A stretch of DNA of 64,000 nt from Massilia sp. WG5 (lineage in GTDB: Bacteria > Pseudomonadota > Gammaproteobacteria > Burkholderiales > Burkholderiaceae_D): contig NZ_CP012640.2 of assembly GCF_001412595.2 (NCBI RefSeq), positions 1,860,001 through 1,924,000 of the forward strand. The letters run 5' to 3'. Every line of letters begins with the position of its first letter. The stretch's first letter is position 1. Of this stretch, positions 54,533-64,000 are shown piece by piece. Position numbers and translations under genes: made by a program. The notes under the pieces were generated by a model, which worked only from the letters and a program-made list of their open reading frames with translations, was not told the DNA's origin and did not search any database.

Positions 54533-55390
54533 ATGCAGTCCCAGCCAATGTCAGAACAACGCAACGCCGCCCCCTCGACCCTGCACTCGTCACAGATGGA
54601 GGCCGGGCGCCAGCGCCAGGGTCGCCTGTGGTCAAACCTGAAAGAGGTCTGCGACCTGCTCCATATCCCGGCCGCCGTATCGATGAATACCGAGGAGCTG
54701 CTGTTCCAGCACGTACAGTTCAAGACCGGCCAGCGTGTCCACACGATCGGCCAGGCGTTCGACACCTTATATATCGTCAACTCCGGCTTCCTGAAAACGG
54801 TGCTGATCGACGAGTTCGGCAACGAACAGGTGCTGAGCTTCCCCATGAAGGGCGACATGCTCGGTGTCGACGGCATCCACACCCGGCACTACGCTTCGGA
54901 AGCGGTGGCCCTGTCCGACTGCGACCTGATCCTCGTACCGTTCAAGAAGCTGACTGCCCTGGGGAGGGTGCATGCCGAGCTCGAGAACCTGATGTACGGC
55001 GTGATGAGCCGCGAACTGGTGCGCGAACAGGCCATGATCGGCATGCTCGGCGCCCTGTCGGCGGAAGCGCGCGTGGCCCGCTTCCTGATCTCGCTGGCCG
55101 ATCGCTTCGCGGCGATGGGTTACTCGAGCAAGTTGTTCAACCTGCGCATGACGCGCCACGAGATCGGCAGCTATCTCGGCCTGACCCTGGAAACCGTCAG
55201 CCGCACGCTGTCTGCCTTCAACGAGATCGGCCTGATCACCGTCGACCAGCGCACCATCGGCATCAAGGATCCGGAAGCGCTCAAGACCCTGCGCCGCCTG
55301 CCGCCCTCGCGTTCGCGGGCCAAGCAGAACGCCAAGCACAAGGCGGATGCCGAGTCCTCGGGCGATGGCCAGGTGCTGACCACGGCCTGA
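54533..55390 (+). CDS. Crp/Fnr-family transcriptional regulator
   Basis: 285-aa regulator with an N-terminal cyclic-nucleotide-binding-type beta roll and a C-terminal helix-turn-helix. LGLTLETVSRTLSAFNEIGLI carries the E..SR residues of FNR-type recognition helices. Only C40 and C130 remain; C130 aligns with E. coli FNR Cys122 but the N-terminal cluster cysteines are missing, so an oxygen-sensing [4Fe-4S] cluster is doubtful. The ATG at 54533 is preferred, since GGAG sits 6 nt upstream; 54527 is also possible. A Lys/Arg-rich tail ends the protein. Confidence 0.88.
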   Translation: MQSQPMSEQRNAAPSTLHSSQMEAGRQRQGRLWSNLKEVCDLLHIPAAVSMNTEELLFQHVQFKTGQRVHTIGQAFDTLYIVNSGFLKTVLIDEFGNEQVLSFPMKGDMLGVDGIHTRHYASEAVALSDCDLILVPFKKLTALGRVHAELENLMYGVMSRELVREQAMIGMLGALSAEARVARFLISLADRFAAMGYSSKLFNLRMTRHEIGSYLGLTLETVSRTLSAFNEIGLITVDQRTIGIKDPEALKTLRRLPPSRSRAKQNAKHKADAESSGDGQVLTTA

Positions 55391-55393
55391 CAT

Positions 55394-55426
55394 GAAAAAA
55401 GCCAGCCCCTTGCGGAGCCGGCTTTT
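55394..55426 (+). terminator. Rho-independent terminator after the Crp/Fnr gene
   Basis: AAAAAAGCCAGC and GCCGGCTTTTT form a hairpin with one mismatch, followed by Ts on the plus strand and by As that give Ts on the minus strand. It also lies just downstream of the convergent glycine-zipper gene. Confidence 0.8.
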
Positions 55427-55447
55427 TGCCTGCCGTGCTGGCGTGGC

Positions 55448-56569
55448 TCAGTCGCGCGTCAGCACCCCATCGCTGACCCGCACCTGCTCGCCGACGCGGA
55501 AGCCCGGATCGTTGTCGTAGCGGATCGACTGGGTCGAGCCGTTTTCGTAGCGCACCACCACCTCGTAGCGCGGGGCGCGTGCATTGCGCTCGATGCTGCG
55601 TCCGGCAATCGCGCCGCCGACCGCACCGGCCACCGTCGCCGCCGTGCGGCCGCTGCCGCTGCCGACCTGGTTGCCCAGCAGGCCGCCGACCGCCGCGCCG
55701 CCCACGGTGCCGAGCGCGCCGGCATCGCCCTGGAGCACGTTCACCGCCTCCACCGTCGCGCAATTGGTGCAGTAGCGCGCCACCTGGTCGCCGTTGCGCG
55801 GACCGTCGCCGCTGCGGCGTCCGTCACGCATGCGTTCGTCGTGCATGCGTCCGCCCGCCATCAGCGGCTGCCCCAGGGTCGCGGTCGAGTAGCGGCCGTT
55901 GGCGCGGATGGTCGCGGTCACGGACGCGTCCGGCGCGATATCGTCGCCGCGGCGGATCGTGTACAGGCCGGAATATTCGCCGGGGCGCACTTCGGGTAGC
56001 GTGAAGATGCCGCGCGTGCCGGCGATCTGGACCTCGACCTTGGCGCCCGGCGTGCCCATTACCGTGAACTTCAGCTCGTGACCGGGACCGAGGTCGTCGC
56101 TGCCGCGCACGTCGAAGGTGCGGACCTGCGGCGTGCTCGCCATCTCGCGGTCGCCCGGGCTCACGTTTTCGGGAACGCGCACGATGGTCGCGGCCAGCGC
56201 CTGGGTCCTGACCATGCCGTTCACGCGCAGGTTGGCGGTGATGGAACTGTCCGGGCGGATGCGGTCGTGCCGTCCGATCGTGTAGGTGCCCCGGTAGGTG
56301 CCGGGACTGGTCTCGGTCAGGTTCAGGTTGCGGGTGGCGCCGTCGATGCGCACGCTGGCGTTGCCGCCCGGTGTGCCGAAGACCTCGAAATTCAGTTCCG
56401 CGCCCGGCTCGATGCGGCGCAGTTCGTTGACGTTGAAGCCCTCGATGCGCGGCTCGAGCGCGCGGGCGCGCGGATGTTCCTGGGCCTGCACGGGAACCGG
56501 CACGGTCGCCGTGAAGAGAGGGAGCGCGGCAACCACTGCCGCGGCCAGTGTCTGTCGGGTTGTTGCCAT
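55448..56569 (-). CDS. Secreted glycine-zipper protein with duplicated beta domain
   Basis: 373-aa envelope protein of unknown function. The ATG at 56569 has GGAGG upstream; residues 1-30 are a signal peptide ending VQAQ. Two homologous segments, roughly residues 50-125 and 145-220, share G.ELNF.V.GTPG, a PG.Y.G.YTI turn and then SITANLRVNG-like strands. A loop with CTNC follows, then a Gly-zipper (GALGTVGGAAVGGLLGNQVG, ~285-310, as in 2TM Rickettsia 17-kDa-like proteins). The end has RYENGSTQSIRYDNDPGFRVGEQV. Outer-membrane association is likely. Confidence 0.82.
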   Translation of the reverse strand: MATTRQTLAAAVVAALPLFTATVPVPVQAQEHPRARALEPRIEGFNVNELRRIEPGAELNFEVFGTPGGNASVRIDGATRNLNLTETSPGTYRGTYTIGRHDRIRPDSSITANLRVNGMVRTQALAATIVRVPENVSPGDREMASTPQVRTFDVRGSDDLGPGHELKFTVMGTPGAKVEVQIAGTRGIFTLPEVRPGEYSGLYTIRRGDDIAPDASVTATIRANGRYSTATLGQPLMAGGRMHDERMRDGRRSGDGPRNGDQVARYCTNCATVEAVNVLQGDAGALGTVGGAAVGGLLGNQVGSGSGRTAATVAGAVGGAIAGRSIERNARAPRYEVVVRYENGSTQSIRYDNDPGFRVGEQVRVSDGVLTRD

Positions 56570-56639
56570 GGGGTCCTCCTGCAGAGCGGTTATTATCAAT
56601 GTAACCAGCTTACGCCGCGGTGCCCGATAGCTCGGTGCG

Positions 56640-57308
56640 CTAGCGAACGCTGTGCACGGCCTCGCCTGAGCTCACCCAGATGCGTTCGCCAGGCTCGGGC
56701 TTCAGCGCATGCCCACCAGTAAATGCGCCAAAGGAAGGCAGGATCATGCGCCGCGGCCCGGCAATAAAGCATGGCAGGCGCAGCGCGTCGGAGCGGGTCG
56801 CCAGCACGTACACCGGATGCACGTGGCCCGCCAGCACATAGCCGGGCGCATCGATGTCGGGATGGTGGCAGAAGGAATACGGGCCGAGTGTCCAGGGCTC
56901 GTCGACCAGTTCGATGCCGAGCCGTTCCGCCGGGTCGCCGGCATGCTTGTCGTGGTTGCCTCGGACCAGCGTCAACAGCAGCTCGCGGCGCCGGTCGCGC
57001 CAGGCCAGCATCGCCGCCTGGGTGCTGGCCGCATGCGCCGCGCGCGCGTGCAGGAAGTCGCCGAGGAAGAGCACGTGCCGGGCGCCGGTCAGGTCGACCA
57101 GCGCGTCGAGCGCGTGCAGGTTCTCGGTGGTCGTTCCTTTCGGCACCGGGATGCCGAACGAGCGGAAGGCCGCCGCCTTGCCGAAGTGGATGTCGGCGAT
57201 GATGAGCATGCGCTCGCGCGGCCAGAACGCCGCCTTCTGCGGCAGCAGGACCAGCTGCTCGCCGCCGAGTTCGGCCGTCAGCGCGCCCGGAAACGCCAGG
57301 TCGTTCAT
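56640..57308 (-). CDS. pdeM: Ligase-associated DNA damage response phosphoesterase PdeM
   Basis: 222-aa calcineurin-fold metallophosphoesterase. Metal ligands are visible in [28 protein letters not shown] and LAGHVHPVY. Its start overlaps the helicase stop by 4 bp, the typical place for PdeM at the end of the ligase-associated repair operon. It is predicted to act as an endonuclease on repair intermediates. Confidence 0.9.
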   Translation of the reverse strand: MNDLAFPGALTAELGGEQLVLLPQKAAFWPRERMLIIADIHFGKAAAFRSFGIPVPKGTTTENLHALDALVDLTGARHVLFLGDFLHARAAHAASTQAAMLAWRDRRRELLLTLVRGNHDKHAGDPAERLGIELVDEPWTLGPYSFCHHPDIDAPGYVLAGHVHPVYVLATRSDALRLPCFIAGPRRMILPSFGAFTGGHALKPEPGERIWVSSGEAVHSVR

Positions 57309-59800
57309 GCCGCGGCCGCCTTTTCCAGTTCGCGCACCATGCGCGCCACGCGGTCGGACAGCTTCTCGGTCGAGACTTTTTCGCGGAACCGCTCGACCAT
57401 CAGCGGGAAGCCGAAGGGCGTGGCGCGCTTGAGCTCGTGGAAGGACACCCGGCGCCCGTGCAGCTCCCGAAGCGTATCGCGCAGGCGGGTCAGCTCCAGT
57501 TCCTGCTCGAGCACCTCGCGCTCGGCCTGGGTCAGCAGCAGGTTGCCGCTGTCGTGCTTGCGGAAGACTTCGTAGAACAGTGCGCTCGATGCCTGTACCT
57601 GGCGCATCGACTTGCGCTGTCCCGGAAAGCCCTGGTTCACGAGACCGGCGATGCGCGCCACCTCGCGGAAGCGCCGCTGCGCCAGCTGGGTCGCATTCAG
57701 GCTGTCGAGCACGTCCTCCAGCAGGCGCCCGGTATCGAACAGGCCAACGCCGCTCCCCAGCTCGGCGTCGAACAGGCGCGGCCAGTCGACCGGCTCGGGC
57801 GACAGCAGTTCGAAGCCGTAGTCGTTGACCGCCACCGAAAAGGTCGACGGCATGATCTTCCCGACCCGGAAGGCGACCAGCGAGGCCAGCCCGGTATGCA
57901 CCGAGCGCCCGCCGAAGGGATAGACGAACAGGTGGTAGCCCTCGCGGCTCTTCATGCTTTCGACCACCAGCACTTCGCCGGTGGGCAGCGCCGACCAGCG
58001 CGCCTGCACTTCCAGCAGCGGCCGCACGGCCTGCATCTCGGGGCCATCGAAGATCCCCTTCGAGGCCCGCTCCAGCTCTTCGAGCCCGGCGCGGGCCATC
58101 TCGGCGCTGAGCGGCACCTTGGTCCCGCCCCAGCGGCTGATCGCGCCTTTCGTACTGCTGCTGCGCTTCACGTAGGCCGTCATCTCATGCACCCGCACCA
58201 GCTCCAGGATGCGGCCGCTGAAGAGAAAATGGTCGCCCGGCTTCAGGCGCCCGACGAAGGACTCTTCGACGCTGCCGATCCGCCCGCCGCTCACGTACTG
58301 CACCTGCATCTGCGCGTCCGAGACGATGGTGCCGATGCTCATGCGGTGCCGCCGGCCGATGGTGGCGTCCGGCACGCGGTAGACGCCCTCCTCGTCCGGC
58401 AGCACGCGCCGGTACTCCGGATACACCGACAGGCTCTGGCCGCCGCGCGCGACGAAGTCGAGCGCCCATTGCCATTCCTCCGGCGTGAGATGCCGGTAGG
58501 ACCAGGCGCTGCGGACTTCCTCATACAGCTCCTCCGAACGGAAGCCGCCGCCCAGCGCGATCGTCACCAGGTGCTGCACCAGCACGTCGATCGGCTTGTT
58601 CGGCACCTGGCGCGCCTCGATGCGGCGGGTGGCGACCGCGCGTTTGGCGCCGGCCGCTTCCAGCAGCTCCAGGCTGTTGGTCGGCACCAGGGTCACGCGC
58701 GAGATCCGTCCCGGTGCGTGGCCGCTGCGACCGGCCCGCTGCAGCAGGCGCGCGATGTTCTTCGCGCTGCCGACCTGCAGCACGCGCTCGACCGGCAGGA
58801 AGTCCACGCCCAGGTCGAGGCTGGCGGTACAGACCACCGCCTTCAGTTCGCCGTTCTTCATGCCCTTCTCGACCCACTCGCGCACTTCGCGATCGAGCGA
58901 GCCGTGGTGCAGCGCCACCACGCCGGCCCAGTCGGGACGCGCCTCGATCAGGTTCTGGTACCAGATCTCGGACTGTGCGCGGGTGTTGGTGAACACCAGC
59001 GTCGCGCCGTGCTGGTCGATCTCGTCGATCACCGGCTGCAGCATCTGCAGGCCCAGGTGGCCGCCCCAGGGAAAGCGCGAGACGTTCTGCGGAATCAGGC
59101 AGTCGACCACGATCTGCTTCTTCAGGTCGCCCTCGACCAGCACACCCTTCGACGGGTCGGCATCCGTTCCCAGCAGCACATTGCGCGCGTCCTCCAGGTT
59201 GCCCATGGTCGCCGACAGTCCCCAGACGACCAGCCCCGGATTCCAGCGCCGCAGCCTTGCCAGGGCCAGCTGCACCTGCACGCCGCGCTTGCTGCCCATC
59301 AGCTCGTGCCACTCGTCGATGATGACCATGTCGAGGTGCTTGAACTGGTCGCGCGCGGCCGCATGCGACAGCAGCAGGGTCAGCGATTCCGGCGTCGTGA
59401 TCAGGGCGCCCGGCAGGTTCTTCGACTGGCGCGCGCGCTCGCTCGATCCGGTGTCGCCGGTGCGCGCGCCCAGGGTCCAGGCGCCGATCGCCTCCGGGCT
59501 GGCGGCGCCCAGCTCGGCTGCCGCGAGTTCCAGCGAACGCTGGGTGTCGGCCGCCAGCGCGCGCATCGGCGTGAGCCACAGCACGCGCAGTCCGGTGCGG
59601 TCGCGCCGCGAACGGTTGGCGCCGCGCAGCATGGCCGCGAACCATACGGCGTAGGTCTTGCCGGCCCCCGTGTTCGCGTGCAACAGGCCGGACTGCCCGG
59701 CCAGGGCAGCCTTCCAGACCGCGCGCTGGAAGGAAAAGACCTTCCATCCGCGCGCCGCGAACCAGGCATCGACGGCCTGCTCTGCCTGCGACTTGCTCAT
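57305..59800 (-). CDS. Ligase-associated Lhr-like DEXH helicase
   Basis: 831-aa superfamily 2 helicase. Walker A is [15 protein letters not shown] (~residue 40) and Walker B is [11 protein letters not shown]. Other motifs are [13 protein letters not shown] (Ia), [11 protein letters not shown] (Ib), LSATMGN (III) and [11 protein letters not shown] (VI). The C-terminal Lhr-type beta domains are present. It differs from full-length Lhr by length and matches the ligase-associated helicase family. It is 4 bp after the ligase gene and overlaps pdeM. Confidence 0.92.
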   Translation of the reverse strand: MSKSQAEQAVDAWFAARGWKVFSFQRAVWKAALAGQSGLLHANTGAGKTYAVWFAAMLRGANRSRRDRTGLRVLWLTPMRALAADTQRSLELAAAELGAASPEAIGAWTLGARTGDTGSSERARQSKNLPGALITTPESLTLLLSHAAARDQFKHLDMVIIDEWHELMGSKRGVQVQLALARLRRWNPGLVVWGLSATMGNLEDARNVLLGTDADPSKGVLVEGDLKKQIVVDCLIPQNVSRFPWGGHLGLQMLQPVIDEIDQHGATLVFTNTRAQSEIWYQNLIEARPDWAGVVALHHGSLDREVREWVEKGMKNGELKAVVCTASLDLGVDFLPVERVLQVGSAKNIARLLQRAGRSGHAPGRISRVTLVPTNSLELLEAAGAKRAVATRRIEARQVPNKPIDVLVQHLVTIALGGGFRSEELYEEVRSAWSYRHLTPEEWQWALDFVARGGQSLSVYPEYRRVLPDEEGVYRVPDATIGRRHRMSIGTIVSDAQMQVQYVSGGRIGSVEESFVGRLKPGDHFLFSGRILELVRVHEMTAYVKRSSSTKGAISRWGGTKVPLSAEMARAGLEELERASKGIFDGPEMQAVRPLLEVQARWSALPTGEVLVVESMKSREGYHLFVYPFGGRSVHTGLASLVAFRVGKIMPSTFSVAVNDYGFELLSPEPVDWPRLFDAELGSGVGLFDTGRLLEDVLDSLNATQLAQRRFREVARIAGLVNQGFPGQRKSMRQVQASSALFYEVFRKHDSGNLLLTQAEREVLEQELELTRLRDTLRELHGRRVSFHELKRATPFGFPLMVERFREKVSTEKLSDRVARMVRELEKAAAA

Positions 59801-59804
59801 GAGC

Positions 59805-61454
59805 TCATGGTCCTTTGGCCGCCTCGTCCGGCAGCCCCTGCAACAGCCCCTTCAGGGTATCGAGCGTATCCGCCTCGTCGACCGGCTTGTCCTCGCGCCG
59901 GCGCAGGATGCGCGGGAAGCGCACCGCGATCCCCGCCTTATGGCGCGGCGACGGCGCGATGCCCTCGAAACCCAGCTCGAACACCATGGTCGGTTTCACC
60001 GAGCGCACCGGACCGAACTTCTCGACCGTCGTCTTGCGGATGGTGGCGTCCACCTGGCGGATCTCGGCGTCGGTCAGGCCCGAGTAGGCTTTGGCGAAGG
60101 GCACCAGGCGGCGCTGCTCGCCATCGCCGTCCCACACGGCAAAGGTGTAGTCGGTGTACAGCGAAGCGCGCCGCCCGCTGCCCGGCTGGGCGTAGATCAG
60201 CACCGCGTCCACCGCGTAAGGGTCGATCTTCCACTTCCACCAGGTGCCGACATCCTTGGTGCGGCCCACGCCGTACTGGGCATTGCGGGCCTTGATCATC
60301 ATCCCTTCGACGCCGCGCGCGCGCGACTCGGCGCGCAGGGCGCCGAGGTCGTCCCAGGTATCGCTTGTGACCAGCGGTGAGATGCGCAGCTGCGGCTTCG
60401 CCACCCCGGTGACCAGGGTCTCCAGCAAGGCGCGCCGCTCGTGCTGCGGCAGGCCGCGCAGGTCGACGCCGTCCAGTTCGAGCAGGTCGTAGGCCAGCAG
60501 TACCGCCGGCAGCTCGGCCAGCAGCTTATTGCTGAGCGTCTTGCGGCCGATGCGCTTCTGCAGGTCGGCAAACGGCGCCGGGGCGTCGGCGTCAAGCCAG
60601 ATCAGCACCTCGCCGTCGACCACTGTCCCTTCCGGCAGCGTCAGGCCGGCCAGCTCCGGGAAGCGCTCGGTAATCAAATCCTCGCCGCGCGACCACAGGT
60701 AGTTCTGGGCGCCGCGCCGCACCAGCTGGGCGCGGATGCCGTCGTATTTCCACTCGACCTGCCAGTCGGACAAGGGTCCGAGATCGGCCGGGTCGCCATT
60801 CAGCTGGTGCGCCAGGAAGAAGGGGTAAGGCTGCCCGCCGCGCAGCTTGTGCTCGTCCTCGGACTGGGCCGCGATCAATTGCAGGAAGCCGGCGCCGGTC
60901 GGGCGCACGCGGCCGTCGGTCCAGCCCATCAGGCGCTGCGCGATCAGCTTGGCGTCCACCGCGGCGATGGCCGCCAGCGCGCGCGTCACCAGCAGCTTCG
61001 ACACGCCGACCCGGAAGCCGCCGCCGATCAGCTTCACGAACAGGAAGCGCTCGCGCCAGGTCAGCTCGTCCCAGTACGCGAACAGCTTCTCGCGGATGGC
61101 GGCCGGATCGGCGCCGCGCAGCGGACCGATGCGCTCTTCCATCCACACGGCCAGGCCGATGTCGCTGTGGCGCTTCGGCGGCGGCAGGATGTGGGCGATG
61201 GTCTCGGCCATGTCGCCGACCGCCGCGTGCGATTCCTCGAACAGCCACTCGTCGAGGCCGGCGTACTCGATGGCGGCTTCGCGCAGCAGCCTGCTCGGCA
61301 CCGCCTGGCGCGGCTTGCCGCCGGCCAGGAAGTACACGGCCCAGGCGGCGTTCTCCGGGGCCGCATGCTCGAAGTAGTTCTGCAGCGCCTCCAGCTTGCG
61401 GTTGGTGGCGGTGGTCTCGTCGAGGTCCGCATAGAGCTGGGCGAATTCACGCAT
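59805..61454 (-). CDS. ATP-dependent DNA ligase (damage-response type)
   Basis: 549-aa ATP-dependent ligase. The nucleotidyl-accepting Lys is K236 in [36 protein letters not shown] contains motifs IV-V, followed by an OB-fold. The N-terminal 170 residues form a DNA-binding domain of the archaeal/LigB-C type. The ATG at 61454 is chosen over a longer Arg-rich frame and overlaps the exonuclease stop by 8 bp. It supplements the NAD-dependent LigA in repair. Confidence 0.93.
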   Translation of the reverse strand: MREFAQLYADLDETTATNRKLEALQNYFEHAAPENAAWAVYFLAGGKPRQAVPSRLLREAAIEYAGLDEWLFEESHAAVGDMAETIAHILPPPKRHSDIGLAVWMEERIGPLRGADPAAIREKLFAYWDELTWRERFLFVKLIGGGFRVGVSKLLVTRALAAIAAVDAKLIAQRLMGWTDGRVRPTGAGFLQLIAAQSEDEHKLRGGQPYPFFLAHQLNGDPADLGPLSDWQVEWKYDGIRAQLVRRGAQNYLWSRGEDLITERFPELAGLTLPEGTVVDGEVLIWLDADAPAPFADLQKRIGRKTLSNKLLAELPAVLLAYDLLELDGVDLRGLPQHERRALLETLVTGVAKPQLRISPLVTSDTWDDLGALRAESRARGVEGMMIKARNAQYGVGRTKDVGTWWKWKIDPYAVDAVLIYAQPGSGRRASLYTDYTFAVWDGDGEQRRLVPFAKAYSGLTDAEIRQVDATIRKTTVEKFGPVRSVKPTMVFELGFEGIAPSPRHKAGIAVRFPRILRRREDKPVDEADTLDTLKGLLQGLPDEAAKGP

Positions 61455-62514
61455 CCTTCGCCTCCTCCTTGCGCGCCGGGCCCTTGTGCGCCTCTCCTTC
61501 TTCCGGGGCGGCCGAACCTTCGGCGTCGTCGTCTTCGTCCCCATATTCAGTGTCGAAGGCCTTCGCATCCAGCCCGAGCTGGCGCAGCCAGCGCACCATC
61601 ACCGGGATCGAGCCGTGCGTGACCACCACCTGCTGGGCGCCGGTGGCCTCGATGGCGCCGAGCAGCCCGGGCCAGTCGGCATGGTCGGACAGCACGAAGC
61701 CGCGGTCGACGCCGCGCCGCCGGCGTGCGCCGCGCAGCAGCATCCAGCCGCTGGCGAAGGCGTCGCTGTAGTCGCCGAAGCGGCGGGTCCAGGTGGAACC
61801 CGCGGCCGAGGGCGGCGCCAGCACCAGGGCGCGCTTCATCTCGTCCTTGCCGGTTTCGCTGACGAGTTGCGTGGGCGGCAGCGCCACGCCGCCGTCGCGG
61901 TAGACGCGGTTCAGCGGCTCGACCGCGCCGTGGCAGACGATCGGACCGATCGCCGTGTCGAGGCCGGACAGCACGCGCTGGGCCTTGCCGAAGGCGTAGG
62001 CGTAGAGCACGCTGGTGCGGCCTTCATCCGCGTTGCGGCGCCACCAGCGGTTGATGTCGTCGAATACTTCCTGCTGCGGATCCCAGCGGTAGATCGGCAG
62101 GCCGAAGGTGGATTCGGTAATGAAGGTATGGCAGCGCACCGCTTCGAAGGGCGCGCAGGTCTTGTCGGGTTCGACCTTGTAGTCGCCCGAAGCGACCCAG
62201 ATCTCGCCCTCGTGTTCCATCCGCACCTGGGCGGAGCCCAGTACATGGCCGGCCGGGTGCAGCGAGATGGCGACGCCGTTGTGCACGATGCGTTCGCCGT
62301 AGGCCAGTCCGTCGATATTGATGTCCGCGCCCAGGCGCGACTTCAGGATGCCCACGCTCGCATCGGAGGCGAGGTAATGGCGGTGGCCCCAGCGCGCGTG
62401 GTCGCCATGGGCATGGGTGATGACGGCCCGGTCTACCGGCCGCCAGGGGTCGATGTAGAAATCGCCGGGTACGCAGTACAGCCCTTCCTTTCTTACGACG
62501 ACCATGTCACCCAA
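61447..62514 (-). CDS. Ligase-associated DNA damage response exonuclease (MBL fold)
   Basis: 355-aa metallo-beta-lactamase/beta-CASP-type nuclease. ITHAHGDHARWGH is the H-x-H-x-D-H zinc motif. Further ligands are HPAGHVLGSAQ, WVASGDYK and LSDHADWPG. The C-terminal ~30 residues are an acidic, charged tail (EYGDEDDDAEGS). Its stop overlaps the ligase start by 8 bp. It is 12 bp after the RecQ-like gene. Confidence 0.91.
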   Translation of the reverse strand: MGDMVVVRKEGLYCVPGDFYIDPWRPVDRAVITHAHGDHARWGHRHYLASDASVGILKSRLGADINIDGLAYGERIVHNGVAISLHPAGHVLGSAQVRMEHEGEIWVASGDYKVEPDKTCAPFEAVRCHTFITESTFGLPIYRWDPQQEVFDDINRWWRRNADEGRTSVLYAYAFGKAQRVLSGLDTAIGPIVCHGAVEPLNRVYRDGGVALPPTQLVSETGKDEMKRALVLAPPSAAGSTWTRRFGDYSDAFASGWMLLRGARRRRGVDRGFVLSDHADWPGLLGAIEATGAQQVVVTHGSIPVMVRWLRQLGLDAKAFDTEYGDEDDDAEGSAAPEEGEAHKGPARKEEAKDA

Positions 62515-62526
62515 TGCACTCTCCTC

Positions 62527-64000
62527 TTAAACGTGTTCCACGAAGTCCTTCAGGAAGGACCGCTGTTCGCCGTCCGGGAACTCGATGCAGACCTGGTCGG
62601 CAGCGATCGAGACCACCGTGCCCTCGCCATACTTCGGCACCTTGACGCGCGCGCCGGGCTCGAACGAGGACGCCGGATCGGGTTCCGGCTCCGGCTCGCG
62701 GTCGAACTCGTCGTCGTGGATCTCGATATCTTCCGTCAGCACCGCCGCCGGCGGATTCAGGCAGTTATCGCAGCGGCAGCACTTCTCGAAGCCCTCGACC
62801 TCGTCGCCGAAGTAATCCAGCAGCAGCTTCCAGCGGCAGAAACCGCTGACGGCATAGCTCACCATCTGCTCCAGCGCTTCCTTGTCGTGCTCCTGCTTCT
62901 GGCGGTAGACCGCGGCCATGGCTTCGAACAGGCTCGCCTTCGGCTCCTGGGCCGTCACGTTATACGCCAGCTTGCGCGACTGGCGCAGCAGCTTCGCATC
63001 CTTCAGCAGCTTGAGGCAGACCGTGAGGTTGTGGCCTGCAAGATCGCCGGCCACGTCCTCGACGCGCTCGGGCGTCGCGGTTTCGTTCCCGGCCAGCTCG
63101 CGCACGGCGTCGTAGACGGCGCGGATCTCATCCGCGCTCGGATAGTGCTTCACCAGGAAGAACTGCTGCACCCGCTTGTCTTCCTGCAGGAACAGCAGCG
63201 TGCATTCGGCGTCCTTGCCGTCGCGCCCGGCGCGGCCCGATTCCTGGTAATAGGATTCGAGGTTGGCCGGAATCTGCAGGTGGATCACGAAGCGCGTGTC
63301 GGGCTTGTCGATGCCCATCCCGAAGGCGTTGGTGGCCACCATCACGCGCCGCTCGTCGTCCATGAACAGGTCCTGGTTCAGCTTGCGCTCGGCGGCCGGC
63401 AGCTTGCCGTGGTAGATCGTGACGGACTCGCCCTGCTCCTGCAGCAGGTGGTAGATCTCTTCGGCGCACTTGACGGTGGCGGCGTAGATGATGCCCTTGC
63501 CTTCGGTCTCGCGCACCAGGCGCAGCGCCTGCTCGAGTTTCTCCTCGGGGTTGGTCACCTGCAGCACGCGGTAATGCAGGTTCGGCCGGTACACGCCGGT
63601 ATTGATGACGTTCATCCGCGGGCGGCTGAGCTGGCGGCCGATGTCGTCGATCACGTCCTCGGTGGCGGTGGCGGTCAGCGCCAGCACCGGCGGGCGGCCC
63701 AGCGCTTCGATGGCGCCGGCCATCTCGAGATAGGCCGGGCGGAAGTCATGCCCCCATTGCGAGATGCAGTGGGCTTCGTCGACCACCACCAGGGCGATCC
63801 TGACTTCCTTCAACACCTCGACGAACTCCGCCATCACCAGGCGCTCGGGCGTGCAGAACACGATCTCGCAACGGTTTTCCGCAATCGCGGCGAGCGACTC
63901 GCGCTCTTCCTCGGCGTTCAGGCTGCTGTTGACCTGCACCGCGCGGATGCCCATCTCGTTCAGCTTTTCGTGCTGGTCCTTCATCAGCGAGATGAGGGGC
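62527..64000 (-). CDS. RecQ-like ATP-dependent DNA helicase (5' end outside the window)
   Basis: Partial RecQ-family 3'-5' helicase, at least 490 aa, cut at the right edge, so the start and Walker A are missing. Seen are VVDEAHCISQWGHDFRPAYLEM (DEAH), LALTATATEDV, VMVATNAFGMGIDKPDTRFVIH and YYQESGRAGRDG. The zinc-binding C-terminal region has CRWKLLLDYFGDE and CCRCDNC. There is no HRDC domain; instead a ~45-aa SH3-like end (VKVPKYGEGTVVSIAADQVCIEFPDGE) follows an acidic linker. It lies 12 bp before the exonuclease, in one operon. Confidence 0.9.
   Translation of the reverse strand, partial: PLISLMKDQHEKLNEMGIRAVQVNSSLNAEEERESLAAIAENRCEIVFCTPERLVMAEFVEVLKEVRIALVVVDEAHCISQWGHDFRPAYLEMAGAIEALGRPPVLALTATATEDVIDDIGRQLSRPRMNVINTGVYRPNLHYRVLQVTNPEEKLEQALRLVRETEGKGIIYAATVKCAEEIYHLLQEQGESVTIYHGKLPAAERKLNQDLFMDDERRVMVATNAFGMGIDKPDTRFVIHLQIPANLESYYQESGRAGRDGKDAECTLLFLQEDKRVQQFFLVKHYPSADEIRAVYDAVRELAGNETATPERVEDVAGDLAGHNLTVCLKLLKDAKLLRQSRKLAYNVTAQEPKASLFEAMAAVYRQKQEHDKEALEQMVSYAVSGFCRWKLLLDYFGDEVEGFEKCCRCDNCLNPPAAVLTEDIEIHDDEFDREPEPEPDPASSFEPGARVKVPKYGEGTVVSIAADQVCIEFPDGEQRSFLKDFVEHV

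Overview
The window is high-GC DNA with dense operons and short gaps. Its gene orders are typical of Burkholderiales: leuC-leuD-leuB-asd-fimV-truA-trpF-trpB-trpA-accD-folC-SPOR-cvpA-purF, and rpsF-priB-rpsR-rplI-dnaB. Protein flavour, Bug-type binding proteins, a trimeric porin and the gggtc(a/g)gag palindromes suggest a free-living betaproteobacterium of the Oxalobacteraceae (Massilia or Janthinobacterium-like). That assignment is an inference; there is no rRNA in the window. I saw no tRNA, insertion sequence, CRISPR array or prophage gene.

Layout. 1-5.6 kb: a solute-uptake locus, with porin, Bug/TctC-type and ABC-type binding proteins on the minus strand, diverging from a TctD/TctE-like two-component system; 11-bp direct repeats lie between them. 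5.8-8.6 kb: a small unknown ORF, homoserine dehydrogenase and alanine aminotransferase alaA. 8.8-17 kb: a lipid A aminoarabinose (arn) operon, with the ArnA formyltransferase and dehydrogenase/decarboxylase as separate genes, followed by a PrxQ-type peroxiredoxin. 17.3-25.3 kb: a PIN-PhoH ATPase, periplasmic asparaginase, lipoprotein pullulanase, and Pit phosphate permease with its DUF47 partner. 25.5-29.5 kb: dnaB, rplI, rpsR, priB, rpsF, and a divergent lexA with a perfect SOS box. 29.5-31.2 kb: two tandem Sel1-like periplasmic proteins sharing an unrecognised C-terminal domain. 31.2-49.7 kb: the long housekeeping array from a Cys/Met PLP enzyme back to leuC, with a 40-residue entericidin-like lipoprotein between leuC and leuD. 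49.8-52.6 kb: cheA and cheZ without cheY. 53-55.4 kb: a regulatory group of universal stress protein (FNR-like box upstream), NarL/UvrY-type response regulator, and an Fnr-family regulator lacking most iron-sulfur cysteines; a GacA-box-like palindrome sits in the structured intergenic region between the last two. 55.4-56.6 kb: a secreted glycine-zipper protein with a duplicated beta domain. 56.6-64 kb: a DNA-repair operon of RecQ-like helicase (cut by the window edge), beta-lactamase-fold nuclease, ATP-dependent DNA ligase, Lhr-like helicase and PdeM phosphoesterase.

How they work together. The arn genes form one envelope-modification pathway, from UDP-glucuronate oxidation to transfer of L-Ara4N onto lipid A. 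The repair genes are coupled by overlaps or very short gaps and read as one damage-response unit. The 31-50 kb array combines leucine, tryptophan, aspartate-family, folate, purine and fatty-acid precursor genes. The most novel-looking items are a ~110-120 bp element found just after two stop codons (bcp, dnaB), the 11-bp repeat array, the GacA-like palindrome in a chain of hairpins, and the shared domain of the tandem Sel1-like pair.
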